Shown: piece by piece, positions 11,841 to 23,864 of the stretch | Layout: every line of letters begins with the position of its first letter | Numbering within the stretch: the stretch's first letter is position 1 | Source: Rhytidiadelphus loreus | Lineage: Eukaryota > Streptophyta > Bryopsida > Hypnales > Hylocomiaceae | Assembly (NCBI GenBank): GCA_947034895.1 | Contig: OX344762.1 | Coordinates: 36,498,760 to 36,562,759, forward strand | DNA length: 64,000 nt | Direction: 5' to 3' | Notes under the pieces: generated by a model | The model's input: the letters and a program-made list of their open reading frames with translations, nothing else | The model's database searches: none | What the model was told of the DNA's origin: nothing | Program-made: the position numbers and the translations under genes

Positions 11841-14800
11841 ATGATTCTTGCTAGATTGCCCTTGTCTGATAGTTGTCGACAAAGACTCCGTGACGAGCGC
11901 CTATGGATTCGAGAGCAACAGCGGGCAATCGATTACAATGTCAAGAAACTACACTGTCCATGCACCGAATGTCATGGGCGTAGGAGATTATTGCTCCGGA
12001 ATGTACGGGAGCACCTCATTCAAAACGGTAGACATCCACACTGTAGGGTTTGGAGAGGATCTGGTACTCGAGACTCCTCTGATGAGGAGTGGGACGAACA
12101 ACTGTGGGAACCACTTCAGGAGGTCCCGTTGCAAGTGGATGTCGATGTGGATACTCGCGGCATGCTCCAGCAAGCTTCGCTACAGGTGGAACAAGAGGAA
12201 AGTAACGTGATGAGAGTGGAGCAAGAGGTTGCCGATGCTTTTGCAATAGCAGACTCCATGCATGAACGTTGCATGCAAGAGGCCCCACCTGATAATGCAG
12301 AAGTAGAGAGTGCTGAATGTGAGGAGATTGCTGGAGATGGAGGAAGTGAAGAAGCGAACTTCGATGCAACGGCATTGGAGGAATCCATGGAGCCATTGTA
12401 TGATGGTTGCAGGTCCAGCAAGCTAGCAGCTACTGTGCTCCTTATGAATCTATGCACGGTTCATGGGGTGACCAACTCTTGCGCCAATGAACTCTTTAGC
12501 TTATTGCACCTCCATCTTCTACCAGAGCAAAACACTTTGCCAAAGACCTACCATGCAGCAAAGTCTATAACGGCAAAGTTGGGCCTCACTTATAACAGCA
12601 TACATGCTTGCGAGAGAGGATGTGTTCTCTTCCGCGGTGAGCATGAGAATGCTCTCCGTTGTCCTAAATGTGGCGGGAGGAGGTACAGGGACGAAGAACG
12701 CCATCGCTTCCCATTGAAGGTGCTTCGTCACTTTCCAATTATTCCACGCTTGCAGAGAATGTATCGAAGTCCCGCAATATCGAAATTGATGCTCTGGCAC
12801 GCAGAAAATAGAAGTGACAAGGATGGAGGGGATGGACTTGTTAGGCACCCTTGCGACTCTAAGGCTTGGCATCATTTCCACATGAATGTGGATCCGACAT
12901 TTGCAAAGGATCCGCGGAATGTTCACTTCGCTTTAGCAGCAGACGGAGTGAACCCCTTCAAGCAGAACCGGTCCTCTTGGTCAACGTGGCCAGTTTTATT
13001 GCTGAATTATAATATCCCCCCATGGTTGAGCACTAAAATTTTTTTTGTACTACTCTCACTATTAATTCCTGGGAGGGAATCCGTGACCTCTGACGTGTTT
13101 GATGTGTACTTGGAGCCCCTTGTGGAGGAGTTGTTGGAACTTTGGGCTGGAGTCCCAGTATACGACATCTCAAAGGATGTTGGTAATAGGTCATTCCAGC
13201 TGCGCGCCATGCTCCTCTGGACTATTCATGACTTCTCGGGCTATGGCACAGTAGGTGGATTTTCTCATCAAGGATATGCAGTATGTCCGTGGTGCGGTGC
13301 AGACTTAGGTGCTGAGCATTCTGTGGAGCTTGGGAAGTGCATGTATGGTGGGACTAGGCGCTGGCTACCTGAAGATCATCCTTATAGATCGGCTTTCATG
13401 AAAGAGCACTTCAATGGCGCCATTGAAGAATGGCCTACACCACGTGAAGTTACAGTGCAAGAGCAAATGCAGCATGCAGCAGACTTTGAAGCCTGGAAAG
13501 TAGCTGGCAATCGAGATGGTGCCACTGGTGACCCCTCAAAATTGCATGGCGTGAAGCGTCTAAGCATTCTCTACAGATTGCCTTATTGGCAGGTGAGTAA
13601 GACTTATCATTTTCCATGAAAGTCACACTTGCACAACTGTGTACCAACACGAAAGTCACTTAGGAGTCACTTACGAGTCACTTACGAGTCACTTTGTAGT
13701 AGTCGTGAAGATGAACTCCAAGTTCATGACTCTTGTATGACTATGCACTTTTCACAATTACAGGACAAGGCGTGGCCTTATAAAGTGCTATGGGTTGTCA
13801 ACTGTAGGTCATCCTAGATGACGTAGCCATCACTGTATGGTCAGTAAGCAATTTTTTCTTCTTCGTCATGTTCCTATTGTAAAGTGGGTGATGCTTATTG
13901 TTTGTCGAGGACCATATCTAACTACCATTTTTGCATGACCTCATGCTTGGCAGTATCTACTCATTCGCCACACATTGGACACGATGCATTGCGAGATGAA
14001 CTTGGCCAAGAACTTTCTGAAGACCATAACAGGGAAGAAGGACACCGTGAAGGTTAGAAGGGACTTACAAAGGCGGAATATAAGGCCTTACCTATGGTTG
14101 TCTCCAAATCCGCGGAAACCAGGAAAGATGGTGAAGCCTCGAGCACCATATGTTTTGGCTGATGATGAGTTTGAAAAGTTTGCTCGTTGCATGGAGTCCT
14201 TGAAGACGCCAAGCGGGTACTCCTTGGACTTGGGCAAGTGCATTCGCAAGAAGAACTTTGGCGGGCTGAAGTCCCATGATTACCACGTGTTAATGCAACA
14301 GGTGTTGCCATTAGCATTGCGTGGGCTCATGCAACCCGGACCACGTATGGCCATCATGAGAATGTGCAAAGTATTCCGTCGCTTGTGCACCAAGGTCTAC
14401 AATCCAGCAGACTTTCCTTCTCTCCAACTTGATGTCGCTGAAAGCATGGCGTTGTTGGAGATTGAATTTCCACCATCTTTCTTCGACGTAATGACTCATC
14501 TCCCCTATCATCTTGCAAGGGAGCTGGACCTTTGTGGACCAGTGAGTGCAAGGTGGATGTATCCCGTAGAAAGGTACATGAAAGTTCTAAAGAACCACGT
14601 TCGTAATATGGCACGTCCAGAGGCATGTATGGCGGAGGGATATTTGAAAGACGAGTGCATAGGCTTCATTACGGAGTACCTACACAAGTTTGAGGCCACA
14701 GAAAGACGTGTATGGGATGAAGATGAAGAGTACGGTGACGCTGAGGAAGTAGTACAAGGTGCTGGCAAGACATACGTCATGAGTGTCGAGTTACGAGATA

Positions 14801-15329
14801 CAGCCCACCAATACGTACTTGCAAATGTCTCTGTCATGCAAGACCTACATACGTAAGTGCTTTGACACACCTATTGTCTGTCCGCGTAGTACAGTGCCAT
14901 CACTGATTTCATTGTTGTCCAATGTTTTGGACATCTGATATTCGTAGTCAACAGTGAGTCATGTCCGTTGTTTTATAACTGGAACACAACTCCATGATGA
15001 CTGATTGCAGTCACATAGAAGTCATAGTGCATCGGTACTACTAGTATTGTTGTGTGATAGTCGTGGCAATCCCTTTTCTATTCAATATCCATGCATGTGT
15101 ACTCTTTTTTTTGGTGAACAGGCAATGTGTATGCATACAGGAAGTGGAGCGATGAAAAGCACGCAAACCCGAGGACTCCTGCACTCGTAGAATGGATCGA
15201 GAGTACTGTCCAGAATGCTGACTTGAATTTAAGGACCCCGGAGGATATGGACCGCTTGTTGCTAAGCAAAAAGCCATCACGAAGAGCATGTCGCTATTCC
15301 CGGATCACGGCGTTTGGCAACCACTTCCG

Positions 15330-15334
15330 AGTAG
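15330..15334. repeat. AGTAG target-site duplication, left
   Basis: AGTAG at 15330-15334 is repeated exactly at 18763-18767. One copy belongs to the original tnp2 codons (CGA GTA GAA). Confidence 0.9.
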
Positions 15335-15763
15335 TGTCGGAATCCATAATAGCTTAGTACGGACCTTAATAGACTAAGAAAAATTAAAATAGATCAAATT
15401 TGAAAAAAATTAGTTTAGGCATAGACTAGCAGAAACAAATAAATACTTAGAATTAGTTTAGACTTCGTTCCGGAACCAGTACGGAAGTATGACGGAACTT
15501 GACATCCGGGTGGACGGATTCAGGAGCCGGAACGCAGGAACCCGGAACGCAGGCATTAAATTCAGTAGCTTGCGGCGGTAGACTAGGGATACGTTACAGC
15601 GTTCCGTAGCCTGCTTTCCCGTTACAGTGAACGTTGGGCGCAGGAATTCTATATAAACCGAGTTCCTCCTCATTTCTCGCCTTCTTTCAGTTGCTCCGCA
15701 TCTGGCTGATAGTGAGAGAAAGTGTGGTGAGTTAGGGTTACCGCGATAGGAGAGGTGAGACGG

Positions 15764-17659
15764 ATGGCAGGGGTTAATACTTGGTATATAGTACCAGCCC
15801 GGAAGATCAGTCCGGTATATCCGGAAGATCCGTTGCACTTGCGGCATTTAGAGGACGATTTGGTTGTGCTAGGTTGTGCAGGTCTGCTGAAGAAGCCCTG
15901 GAACGTCCAGAGTGACCAGGTGCTCCGGGAGTTGGCGGCAGGTGCTCCGAACCAGTACGACCAGACCGTACGTGGGCATCCGGACCAGTGGACGGAGGAG
16001 CTGTGGGCGGAAGTGTACGGGTTCACCCAAACCGGAAGCGGATTCGCTGCCCGGACGGACCAGTACCACCAGCACAAGTTCGTGAACCCACCACACGCGA
16101 AGGAGGGCTACGCGATCAAGGACTGCCGGGACGAGAGGCACAGGCGACTGCTGCGGTTCCTGCTTCCGATTCTGTACCCGGACAAGAGTTCCCGGGTTAC
16201 GGTAACCATGGCCAACACGATCTTCGGGGCGTTTCAGGACCGGGTTGTGAACTGGGGCCGGATCGTGGCGAGCGTGGTGGGGCGCTGCACCGGAAACTTG
16301 GCGAAGAACAAGCCGAACCCGCTCAGCACGTACCTGCTCCACTTGTACCAGCACCGGGAACTCTTGACGGAAGACGAGGCGACGGATTACGAGACCGGGC
16401 TCATCATGCTCCAATGCCACTGCTCTGACGACGAGGAGCAGGAAACGCAGGAGTTTGAGGATGAGGAGGAAGAAGTCAAGCCGGAAGTCAAGCCGGAGAT
16501 CAAGGAAGAGAAGCCGGAACCGAAACCGAAGCAGAGGGAGAAGGAGGAACGGGAGTAGGCGTCGGGAAGCAAAAGACGGAAGTCGACACTTCCGGCTTCC
16601 AGAGGTAAACTCCCGGGTCCCTTTCTCATCCAGGATAAACAGGAGTGGGAAGGACCCCGCTTCTTCGAGTGCGGAGAAGACTGGATCCGGACCGCGAAGG
16701 ATTACCACGACAGGCTCACGGAGATCGTACTCCGGTCCGCGGAAGTGGTGAAGTGCGAACCGGAGAACCTGGTGGACGCGTTGAAGGCGTTACTGGCCGA
16801 GTCGGAATGGAACGAGATGAGGACGGAAATCCGGAACCTGAAGACGGAACGGGACGCGCTCAAGGGGAAGCTGATCTGGACGGAAGAAGAGCTGCACCAG
16901 TCTCAAGGGGCGACGCAGAAGGCGTACCAAGCGTTCCAGACCTTCCAGAAATGGATGGTCAGTCCGGCGGATCTCTACCACAAGGCGGCGCTGTATGACG
17001 AAATGCAGAAGACGTCCACGGCCCTCACCAACACGAAGATAGTCCGGGTGATGGTGGAGATGTCCGGAAGGATGGAGGCATCGTTGAAGGAGTTCCGGTC
17101 CATGATGACGAACATGGATCCGAACAAGCCTCTCGACTTCAGGGGATTTCCGGAAGTTCCGGATGTCATCGCAACTCCGGCAACGCAACCTCCCATCTCG
17201 CCCATCAAATGGACAGGTCAGTTTGGGTCACTGATAAACATCGTCACTCAAGGGGGGCACTCTTCCGGATTTCTGGGACAGGATATGCCGGTCCGGAGCA
17301 GTTTGGATGCCCGGATCGACCTTGTCCAGAATCCGGCACGGACGCATCCGGAGCAGTTCGAGGATATCGAACCGCCTCCACCGATGCCCTTACCTACACT
17401 GGATCCCATCGAGATATCGGAGGAGGCGGAAGCGGAGGAACCGGAAGCAGAAGAAGCAGAAGTGGCGGAAGATCCGAAGTCGTTGGAGAAGGCGGACCGG
17501 TCTCTCGTCCATACGGACGAGACGGATTTTGACAGTCCTCCGGTCCGGAAGACGTCGATCATCACCCGAGCGTCCCTCCGTACACCCCAAGGCAAGACCA
17601 GCACCCGAGGGCAGTTAGGGTTTGACAGTAGTTCAAAGAAACAGCGGAAGGGAAAGTAG
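15764..17659 (+). CDS. Gag-like two-domain protein with one in-frame amber codon
   Basis: A single frame of 632 codons is broken only by TAG at 16556-16558. The first part (264 residues from ATG 15764) has a folded-looking region (FGAFQDRVVNWGRIV, PLSTYLLHLYQHRELLT) and ends in a Glu/Lys/Pro-rich tail of VKPE repeats. After the amber codon the frame continues GSKRRKSTLPASRGKLPGPF, then a probable coiled coil (LKTERDALKGKL, EELHQSQ), a region with DLYHKAALYDEMQK, and an acidic/basic C-terminus ending KKQRKGK. No zinc knuckle, protease, RT or integrase is visible. The amber could be readthrough, or a recent CAG/TGG-to-TAG mutation. I do not recognise the family; 'Gag-like' is inferred from size, layout and the element around it. 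Confidence 0.6.
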
Positions 17660-18762
17660 ATAGTTAGACTGATAGTGTTTGTAGTTATCTTTTTGTTAGA
17701 CTTAGAGTTCCGGGTCTTAGTCAGAACCCGGATTCCGGATTTTCAGGGGTAAGTTTCAATTAACTTATCCACCCGGATTTTTAGGGCAGTTTAGGATGGT
17801 GTTTAGTGGCACTTTCCGCGGGTTTTACGGCATGTTGTTTTGCTTATAAAAAGGAGGGACCGCTTGTGGTCTTGGATTCCTTTTCTTGCTATTCCTTATT
17901 TTGAGCAGTAAATATATGTGTGCATTTTTTTATTGTCTTTTTACTCATTGCCTTAGTTTTCTTTGTGGGTCCTTGGTTTCCTGTTCTTTGGGAGTTTGAA
18001 GGTTGCTTGGGCGCTTGCTTGAAGGTTTTGGCTACAGAGTAGAGAGGTGGTAAGGAGGAGTCCGGATTCAGGGTTTCCCGGGTCTGTGAACTGTGTGTTG
18101 TCCAGGGAAGCAGTTCTAGCGTGTGTAGGAAGTTGTGCGGAGTCCGGCGTTGGTGGTGTGGGTGCGAGTCCGGAAGGCCAGGGAGGGTTCCGTGCGGAGA
18201 TAAGCAACCGTCTGTGGAAAACCCCCGCTCACCCGGAAAGTTCCGTCCGTCTGCAAAACACAAGTTGAAGTGCTAGTACCGGACCCCGTCTCAGTTTCCG
18301 GGTAAGTCTTGTATTTGTCGTTGTAGCAAGGGGAGTCGGGTTGTATTCTGAGTGACCTGCTTCTGGAGAAATCCGAAGTTGTGAGGGTCAGCCAGTCTGT
18401 TCCTTGTTTGTGACGGAAAGATCTTTGGGTACGTATCATTAGGAAGTTCGAGTTAGTGAAATACAAGGAGTGGTGTTGTCCTTACCCCTCCGGAAAAGTC
18501 AGTGAGGACCCTCTGAAGGTAAAACAGAGGTATCGAAAACCGTGTGTTAAAGTTACGGATCTGGTGTTTGTAATAATCCAGATCCGGTAGAGAGTCCGGA
18601 TAGAGATAGAATCCGGTTGGGGAGTGAAAATTGAAGTAGTTACAATAAACCGGATTAGACGGAATTTAGAACACCCTCTGGGGTTCCCTGGGATGATATT
18701 CCGTGTCATCTTGCCACGTTTTTGTGGTTAAGAGCGCTTACTACAGTATTACGCGCACGACA
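17660..18762 (+). other. 3' untranslated region of the 3.4 kb element
   Basis: About 1.1 kb without a long frame. It holds the TATA-like box at 17845, a pyrimidine-rich downstream stretch and many CCGGA motifs, and ends GCGCACGACA. The late TATA box would fit a 3' LTR-like promoter, but no matching 5' copy of this stretch is present. Confidence 0.45.
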
Positions 18763-19303
18763 AGTAGAAGACGAGACTACCAACCGATTGGTGAGCTACA
18801 ACAGCGGTGTGGCTTCTATGTTTGAATTGCCACCGGAGACTGTTGGTGCCTTGTCTGTAAACTATGTTGGAGTGTTGAAGGACATCTTGCAGCTGGATTA
18901 TGGAGCCTTGCATACACAAATCAATCTCATGCGATGCGAGTGGGTGAAGCCCCAAGATAGTCGAGGAAACCCAGCATATATCCGTGATGAATCAGGCTTC
19001 GTTGTGGTGAACTTCCGCCACAAATTGCCACGCATGGCGGAGCCATTCATTTTTCCAAGTCAAGCTACCCAAGTGTTTTTCTCAGATGCTATAAAGAAGC
19101 CTGGGTGGAAAGTTGTTTTACGAAAAGAAGCCAGAGCTCAGCGAAAAGTAGTGGAGACCACGGATGCCTTCATTAGTACAACGGTAGAGACTGTAGGACT
19201 AATAGCTCCTCAAAGGTGGCCAACTCCTCCGCAAACAGTGAATTTTGTGGGGGCCATTGAATTATCTGCCGAGGAAAACTTATTGGCCCATGAATTGTAT
19301 TAG

Positions 19304-20330
19304 GCTAATGAAGTAAACTTCCTGAACATAGAACTTCAAACCTACGTGCCACTTTGTCTTTTCATGTGACGCCGAGGAAGTGGAACAAAAGCCAAAACCG
19401 TTGTCATTGAATCACCTGTCAAAGTGCAACTTGTACGTCACCGAGAAGTTGAAATGCAGTAGGGTCTGAGCACCGAAATCCCTCTCCATCATCATCTGTA
19501 GTTGCAAGAAGTCATTTCTTAGTGGCATCGGAGACGCAACGTAGTCATTGATACTACTACTTCTGCAGTCAGTAGTAGTATCCCCTTTTGTGAACTTCCG
19601 ATGTGTTTGCTGCAAGTGCAATTACTACAATGTTTGAATGGCATCTGTTGTTGTGACATAGGCCCGTCATAATGGCATGCAAGAAGCGGTGATAGATCAG
19701 TCATTAGTAATCTCCAATTGAAATCCATCTACTGTTGTTACACCACAAAAATTTGTTTGTGTGCTACGAAATCATTAATTGAACACTTCCCTTGTATGCC
19801 ATTTTTTTTAAGCTTAATGAAAAATAAACAAAGACTAAAAGTCATGTTGAACATGAGGACAAATTTGAAAAACATGTACCTAAAAGAAGGATCCCAAAAA
19901 AAATAGATGAAGCAAGATTTCAGGAAAAAAAAAATTAAGTGAAAGAAAAAAATTGTCAATTCATGAAAAAAATGAGGAAGACAAGGATAAAAAAAGACCC
20001 AATACCTTAAAATGCAAAAGGTACCAAGACATTATGACACAACCCTAAACAAACAAAATCTCATTTTCATAGAATGATGGACAAGACCAGAAAGAAAGCT
20101 ACATTTAGAAAAAATTCGATTTACAAAACTCAAGAGAGCGAGGTAATTAATTAATGCACATCCCAGCCCAAAGTGCAAACTATAAGAAGAGTTTTGCAGT
20201 TAGCAGAGCCACCATAAATGTTATAAATCCGAAACTGAAGATTCCCTTTGTCCTGTCATTTTTTTCTTTTACTTCTGGAAGTAAAAGATGAACCCAACGA
20301 CACGTCAGCAGTGGCTCACCCTGTTCTTTC
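19304..20330. other. AT-rich 3' region of E1
   Basis: Downstream of tnp2. Scattered AGTCATT motifs occur to about 19700, then a very A-rich tract (19750-20130) with several A8-A9 runs and no gene. It may hold a further small insertion, but I found no defined ends. Confidence 0.35.
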
Positions 20331-20674
20331 CATGAAAGTTCCAACATGGATCCTCTGAGTCATTTGTTAGTCCCGCCTAAGTCAATTGCAGTTGTAATTT
20401 AGTTCCGTGCGCCACTCTTCTGCGACAGGGATCTCCACGTTAGACTGCACTGTATCGGCAGCCAAATAATAGTAACAGCAATAACGAAAAACAATGGATG
20501 GATTCTGTCCACCGTGAAGTCTTCGTCCTCAAGTCGCTATGATGACTACAAAATGACTTCTGCGTCCTTGACCTTGCAGCGATGGTGCAATTAGGGAGCA
20601 GTAGTCACTTTGTAGTCGTATTTTACATGAAGTCATTCTTTCACAGTCGCACTAAGGCCCATTTTCTTGTAGTG
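20331..20674. repeat. E1 right subterminal repeats and terminus
   Basis: GAGTCATTTG, TAGTCACTTTGTAGTCG and GAAGTCATTC motifs mirror the left end. The final bases CCCATTTTCTTGTAGTG are the inverted counterpart of the left CACTACAA terminus. ATG (20675-20677) is the right TSD. Confidence 0.8.
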
Positions 20675-23600
20675 ATGTGGAAGATTCTGTGACTGCCAAT
20701 AATTCAAGAGAAGTCGGTTTTCACCTTTCTACCAATCATGCATAAGATTGACTCCAAACTTGGCACGAGCTTTGCAAAATTCTATGAGAGGTTCCCCCAA
20801 AAGTCTCAATTTTTTCTAATCTCCAAAAGATCTTTTTCCAAGTGATCAACTACTAAAAGCCATGAAGGAAAATTCATGTAAATTATCCAGGATGCGGTAA
20901 AATCTCACTAAAAATTAGATTAGCTTCTTTTATGTTAATAACGCGCCCCGACAAATTTTGAAGTGTTCCAATAGCGGGAGTTAGCCGAATCACTGACATT
21001 CCTCTAATTATTAATTACGGCAAGATTTTCATGGAATTGATCGACGTCCCGGGAGCGCACAAAGTTGAAACAAAGTCATCAAGGGGTCTTTTCTTACTCC
21101 CTAGGTCCCTCTCAAAAACCCTAGCTTACCACCCTAGTCAAAAAAGGTAACCTCCAAAAGTTAGATTTTTACCCTTTTATTGATTCTAGTTGGTGCTAGT
21201 TGTTGATGAGTTTTTGCAAGGGAAACAAGGATAAGGGAATTTCCTAAACTAGAAATTGCCTTTTGAAACCAATGGCACAATCTGTTTGCGATTTGGAGTT
21301 GAACTTCAAAACTTAGAGTTTAGAACCAACGTAAAAACCCTAATGTGGTGAAAATCCTAAAAGATAAGGATGAAAATCTCGCATGATAGGATTACCTAGG
21401 TTAGAAAAGGAGGGGAAGGGTGCCCTAGAAGAGTATAAAAGGGGACCCTTCTCTCTCCCAAAACACCCCTTTTCTTGTACTTGGGACCGTTGGTCCCGCT
21501 TTGTGTGAAGATTTTGGTCCTTTTTGGCCAAAACTCTTGAGTCTCTTCTTTTGGAGTTGTTGTTGGTGTTTTCCAAGGATTGTAGAGGACTTTGGAGGTC
21601 CCTCTACACCTTGTTGCTATTTGGGTTTGAGAATTAATACTTTCTTACTACGGGTATTGTGTTTAAGTTGGTCATTGATCTTTGTTCTTGAGTCTTGACG
21701 TCATACTAATCCTAGAGCTCACCCTCCACCGTACCTTGGCAATGCCGCTTTCGAGGGCCTCTAGTTTCGTGTCTTTTCCACCATCTTTGTACTAACCCCA
21801 CACTACTAACCATAAGGTACTTCCATCCTTGTCACTAACCCAAGTTTTATGCGTTGTATTGGCTCTAGTCCCATTTGTTCTTGTTAGAAAAAGAGTAGGG
21901 TAGATCCTTTTTGATAACAAAATCCTACCTTTTCTAGTCAACTCAAGTTCCAGATTGTGTGTTAAAATCCTTCAAGTGGCGGAGTTTTGAATACCTAGGC
22001 CCAAGGGAAAGTCCTAGATTTAGTGTTAAAACCAATCTAGCCACTCCTCTTGGATTTACCTCGGAAGTTCACTCCAAAGTTTAGTCTCCAAAACGTTTTG
22101 GAGATAGGTCAAAGTTTAGTCTTCAAAACGTTTTGTAGATAGGTTAAATTTTAGTATCCAAAAATTAGGAGATATGTTTCTTCTTTTTTCTTCTTTTTTA
22201 GTCGTACTCATCCTACTATCTCCCTTTTTCTCTCCAATTTCCAAATCAGCTTTTGTAGATTTTTGGGCAACCGCCAGTATATAGTCAGGCATCAGCCAAC
22301 AATCCTAGCCAGACACTAGCTAGCAAACCCAGTTGGGTGACCAGCTAGCACCCTAGCGGACACCAACCAACACCCAATCGAGCCACCAGCCAGTCCCAAT
22401 CGGGCAACTAGCCAGCGCCCTAGCCTAAAGGCCCAGCAGCTGATTTCAATCCTTCTCTTGTTGGTTCTTGTTCTCTTAATGCAGAAAACATGGGAAATAG
22501 GGGGGGGAAACAAAGATAATAAGAATAGATTAGAGTAGAAAGGGAAGTAAAGATTAACCTAGGTGTAGGAAGAATAGATTAGAGTAGAAGGGGAAGTAAA
22601 GATTAACCTAGGTGTAGAAAGAATAGATTAGAGTAGAAAGGGGAGTAGAGATTAGCCTAGAGGAAGAAGGATAGATGAATGGGCTAGCATACAAAAATAG
22701 AGTAAAGTAAGCAAGAAACACCCTACAATCATAACTTCAGCCTCACCACCCTCCGCCAAACCTCACCACACCAAATCAACTCCAAATGCACAAGTGAGGA
22801 GGGAGAGAGGGCTTAGATAGAAGAAAGGTACTATAGAGAGAGATAGGTGGAGAATCCCCTCCACCATTAGGGTAAGCTGACGCATAAGGAAGTTAGGTTG
22901 GACATAAGTGGTAGTTAGCTTGCAACTTTGACTTACTAAATAGTTGGGTGGCACCCCAACCACTCTCCATTAAAGGGGCATGAGGGTTGAGGCGAAAGAA
23001 AAGAAGGCAAAAAGAAAGAAGGGCAAAGAAACATAGGGAAGGATATACAATTCTTTCGTGACTATAAAGATCATTTTTGGCCAACAGGTGAGGTCATCTT
23101 CGCGACGGTCGATGGTAGAAGGGGGGACTTCACCGCCTTGATCATAGATCTCCACACTAGGGTAAGCCCATAAACTCTCCTCCCTAAACCACCCATTAAG
23201 GGCTAATTACTAAGTAGGGCCGAGAGCTAGGTACTAGTAGAATGGGAGTTAGATCAGATTTGAGTAGGAAAGCCTAGAGTTTACATCCAGAGGTTTCCAA
23301 AAACCTATGGCATGTAGGAATCAGAGTTAGGATGCAAAAGATATAAGTGGATGAAGTTGAGAGCCTAGAGCGGATGAAACTTGAGAGTTCTCATCCATTC
23401 AAGTTGAAACTGGGAACTTAGCTAGATCATAGGAATTCAGGTCCGTAGGTCAAATCTCACCCTCATTTGGAATTAGGAGCCTCCAGAAAACTATGGATGA
23501 AGTTAGATGGCCAATAGACCAAAACTTCATCCGCCCATAGCTTTTCACTAAAGAGTCCAAATTGAACGGGTTTTAGGGTTTTAAAAATGGCATGAGATGG

Positions 23601-23864
23601 AATTTTACCCTAGAAAGATCTAGTGGAATTTAGAAGCTTTGAACATAGAAACATAACATAGCATAACAATTAGCGTAAGGGTAGTCAATCCTGGTCCCTA
23701 GAGAACCACAATTAGGAAGATAAACTTAGGAAATTAGCAAAATATCCATTGCTTGGAAGGCACAATGGACCAACGCTAGACACCCACTAGAATAGGAACC
23801 ACCATAGAACTAGAACCTGATTGTGTTTGCCGATTTACCAAGGGTGGGTAAATAAGCGCCTACA
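20675..23864 (+). mobile_element. R1, right segment
   Basis: Continues R1 after E1. It matches R2 reversed (for example GTTAATAACGCGCCCCGACA at about 20935-20955 against the complement near 36400-36420). It contains the TATA box at 21434, degenerate CCAGCTAGCACCCTAGC-type repeats at about 22265-22430, and three 45-50 bp tandem units containing GAATAGATTAGAGTAGAA at about 22520-22660. No coding sequence is recognised. Confidence 0.7.
21434..21441 (+). promoter_or_regulatory. TATA box of R1 (LTR promoter)
   Basis: TATAAAAG followed by GGGACCCTTCTCTCTCCC. R2 keeps an equivalent box at 35917-35924 on the minus strand with the same CT-rich leader, so the site is conserved between two otherwise diverged copies. 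Confidence 0.65.

Larger units (their letters stand above)
15335..18762 (+). mobile_element. 3.4 kb element with TGTCG...CGACA ends inserted in tnp2
   Basis: The 3428 bp element is bounded by exact 5-bp duplications and by TGTCG/CGACA, which are retroelement-like termini. Base composition changes sharply from AT-rich to a GC-richer tract full of CCGGA/TCCGG. There are TATA boxes at 15650 (TATATAAA) and 17845 (TATAAAAA). I could not find the first few hundred bases repeated at the 3' end, so a normal LTR pair is not demonstrated. Its only product is the Gag-like frame at 15764-17659. It could be a non-autonomous retroelement of the TR-GAG kind with divergent ends, or an unclassified 5-bp-TSD element. 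It is the youngest layer of the left nest. Confidence 0.85.
11841..19303 (+). pseudogene. tnp2: tnp2 (En/Spm TnpD-type) transposase gene of E1, interrupted by a 3.4 kb insertion
   Basis: This is the catalytic transposase of CACTA elements. Exon A (11841-13592, donor CAG/GTGAGT) has an N-terminal zinc-binding region (CPCTEC near residue 39, then VREHLIQNG), the Tnp2/Transposase_21 core (CPKCGG, DSKAW, FALAADGVNPF, WPVLLLNYNIPPW, LWTIHDFSGYG, ACPWC-like) and ends LYRLPYW. Exon B (13954-about 14851, acceptor TTGGCAG) starts YLLIRHTLDTMHCEMNLAKN and contains the DUF4218 domain (LPYHLARELDLCGPV, RWMYPVERYMKVLK, VRNMARPEACMAEGY). Exon C (about 15122-15334) resumes after the insertion at 18763 with the DUF4216 domain (YNSGV, YVGVLKDILQLDY) and stops at 19303. 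Deleting 15335-18767 restores the frame as HFRVEDETTNRLV. No other lesion is obvious in these exons. Confidence 0.9.
1866..20674 (+). mobile_element. E1: near-complete 18.8 kb CACTA (En/Spm/CMC) transposon
   Basis: The left end is CACTACAAAAAAGAGAG and the right end, read inward, is CACTACAAGAAAATGGG. Both ends then share GCGACTG and AAAGAATGACT about 26-45 bases in. The 3-bp TSD is ATG (1863-1865 and 20675-20677). The uninterrupted site exists in R2 (36675-36677 on the opposite strand), where the flanking bases continue across a single ATG. E1 holds divergent tnp1-like (minus, 3010-9743) and tnp2 (plus, 11841-19303) genes and many AGTCATT motifs near both ends. Removing the nested 15335-18762 element gives about 15.4 kb. 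Nonsense and frameshift lesions suggest it is no longer autonomous. Confidence 0.93.
1356..23864 (+). mobile_element. R1: LTR-like element (solo-LTR type), split by CACTA element E1
   Basis: R1 starts TGTGAG and ends CTACA, and without the nested E1 it is about 3.7 kb. It is homologous over its length to R2 (31825-37184, opposite strand), which has the same start (TGTGAGCCCC) and end (GCGCCCACA). A TATAAAAG box at 21434, followed by a pyrimidine-rich leader, fits a transcription start inside an LTR. No gag, protease, reverse transcriptase or integrase frame is present, and the 5' terminal sequence does not recur at the 3' end. Both copies are therefore best read as very large solo LTRs or a non-coding LTR derivative. 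R1 sits inside the hAT pseudogene. Confidence 0.7.

Noticed and set aside
15869..16708. 279-codon minus-strand frame
   Set aside because: Shadow of the Gag-like frame caused by GC-rich codon bias; leucine/arginine-rich with no motif.
15335..18762. Standard LTR retrotransposon with an LTR pair
   Set aside because: The first 300-400 bases do not recur before the 3' end, and the inverted similarity of the ends is limited to about 5 bases plus weak matches.
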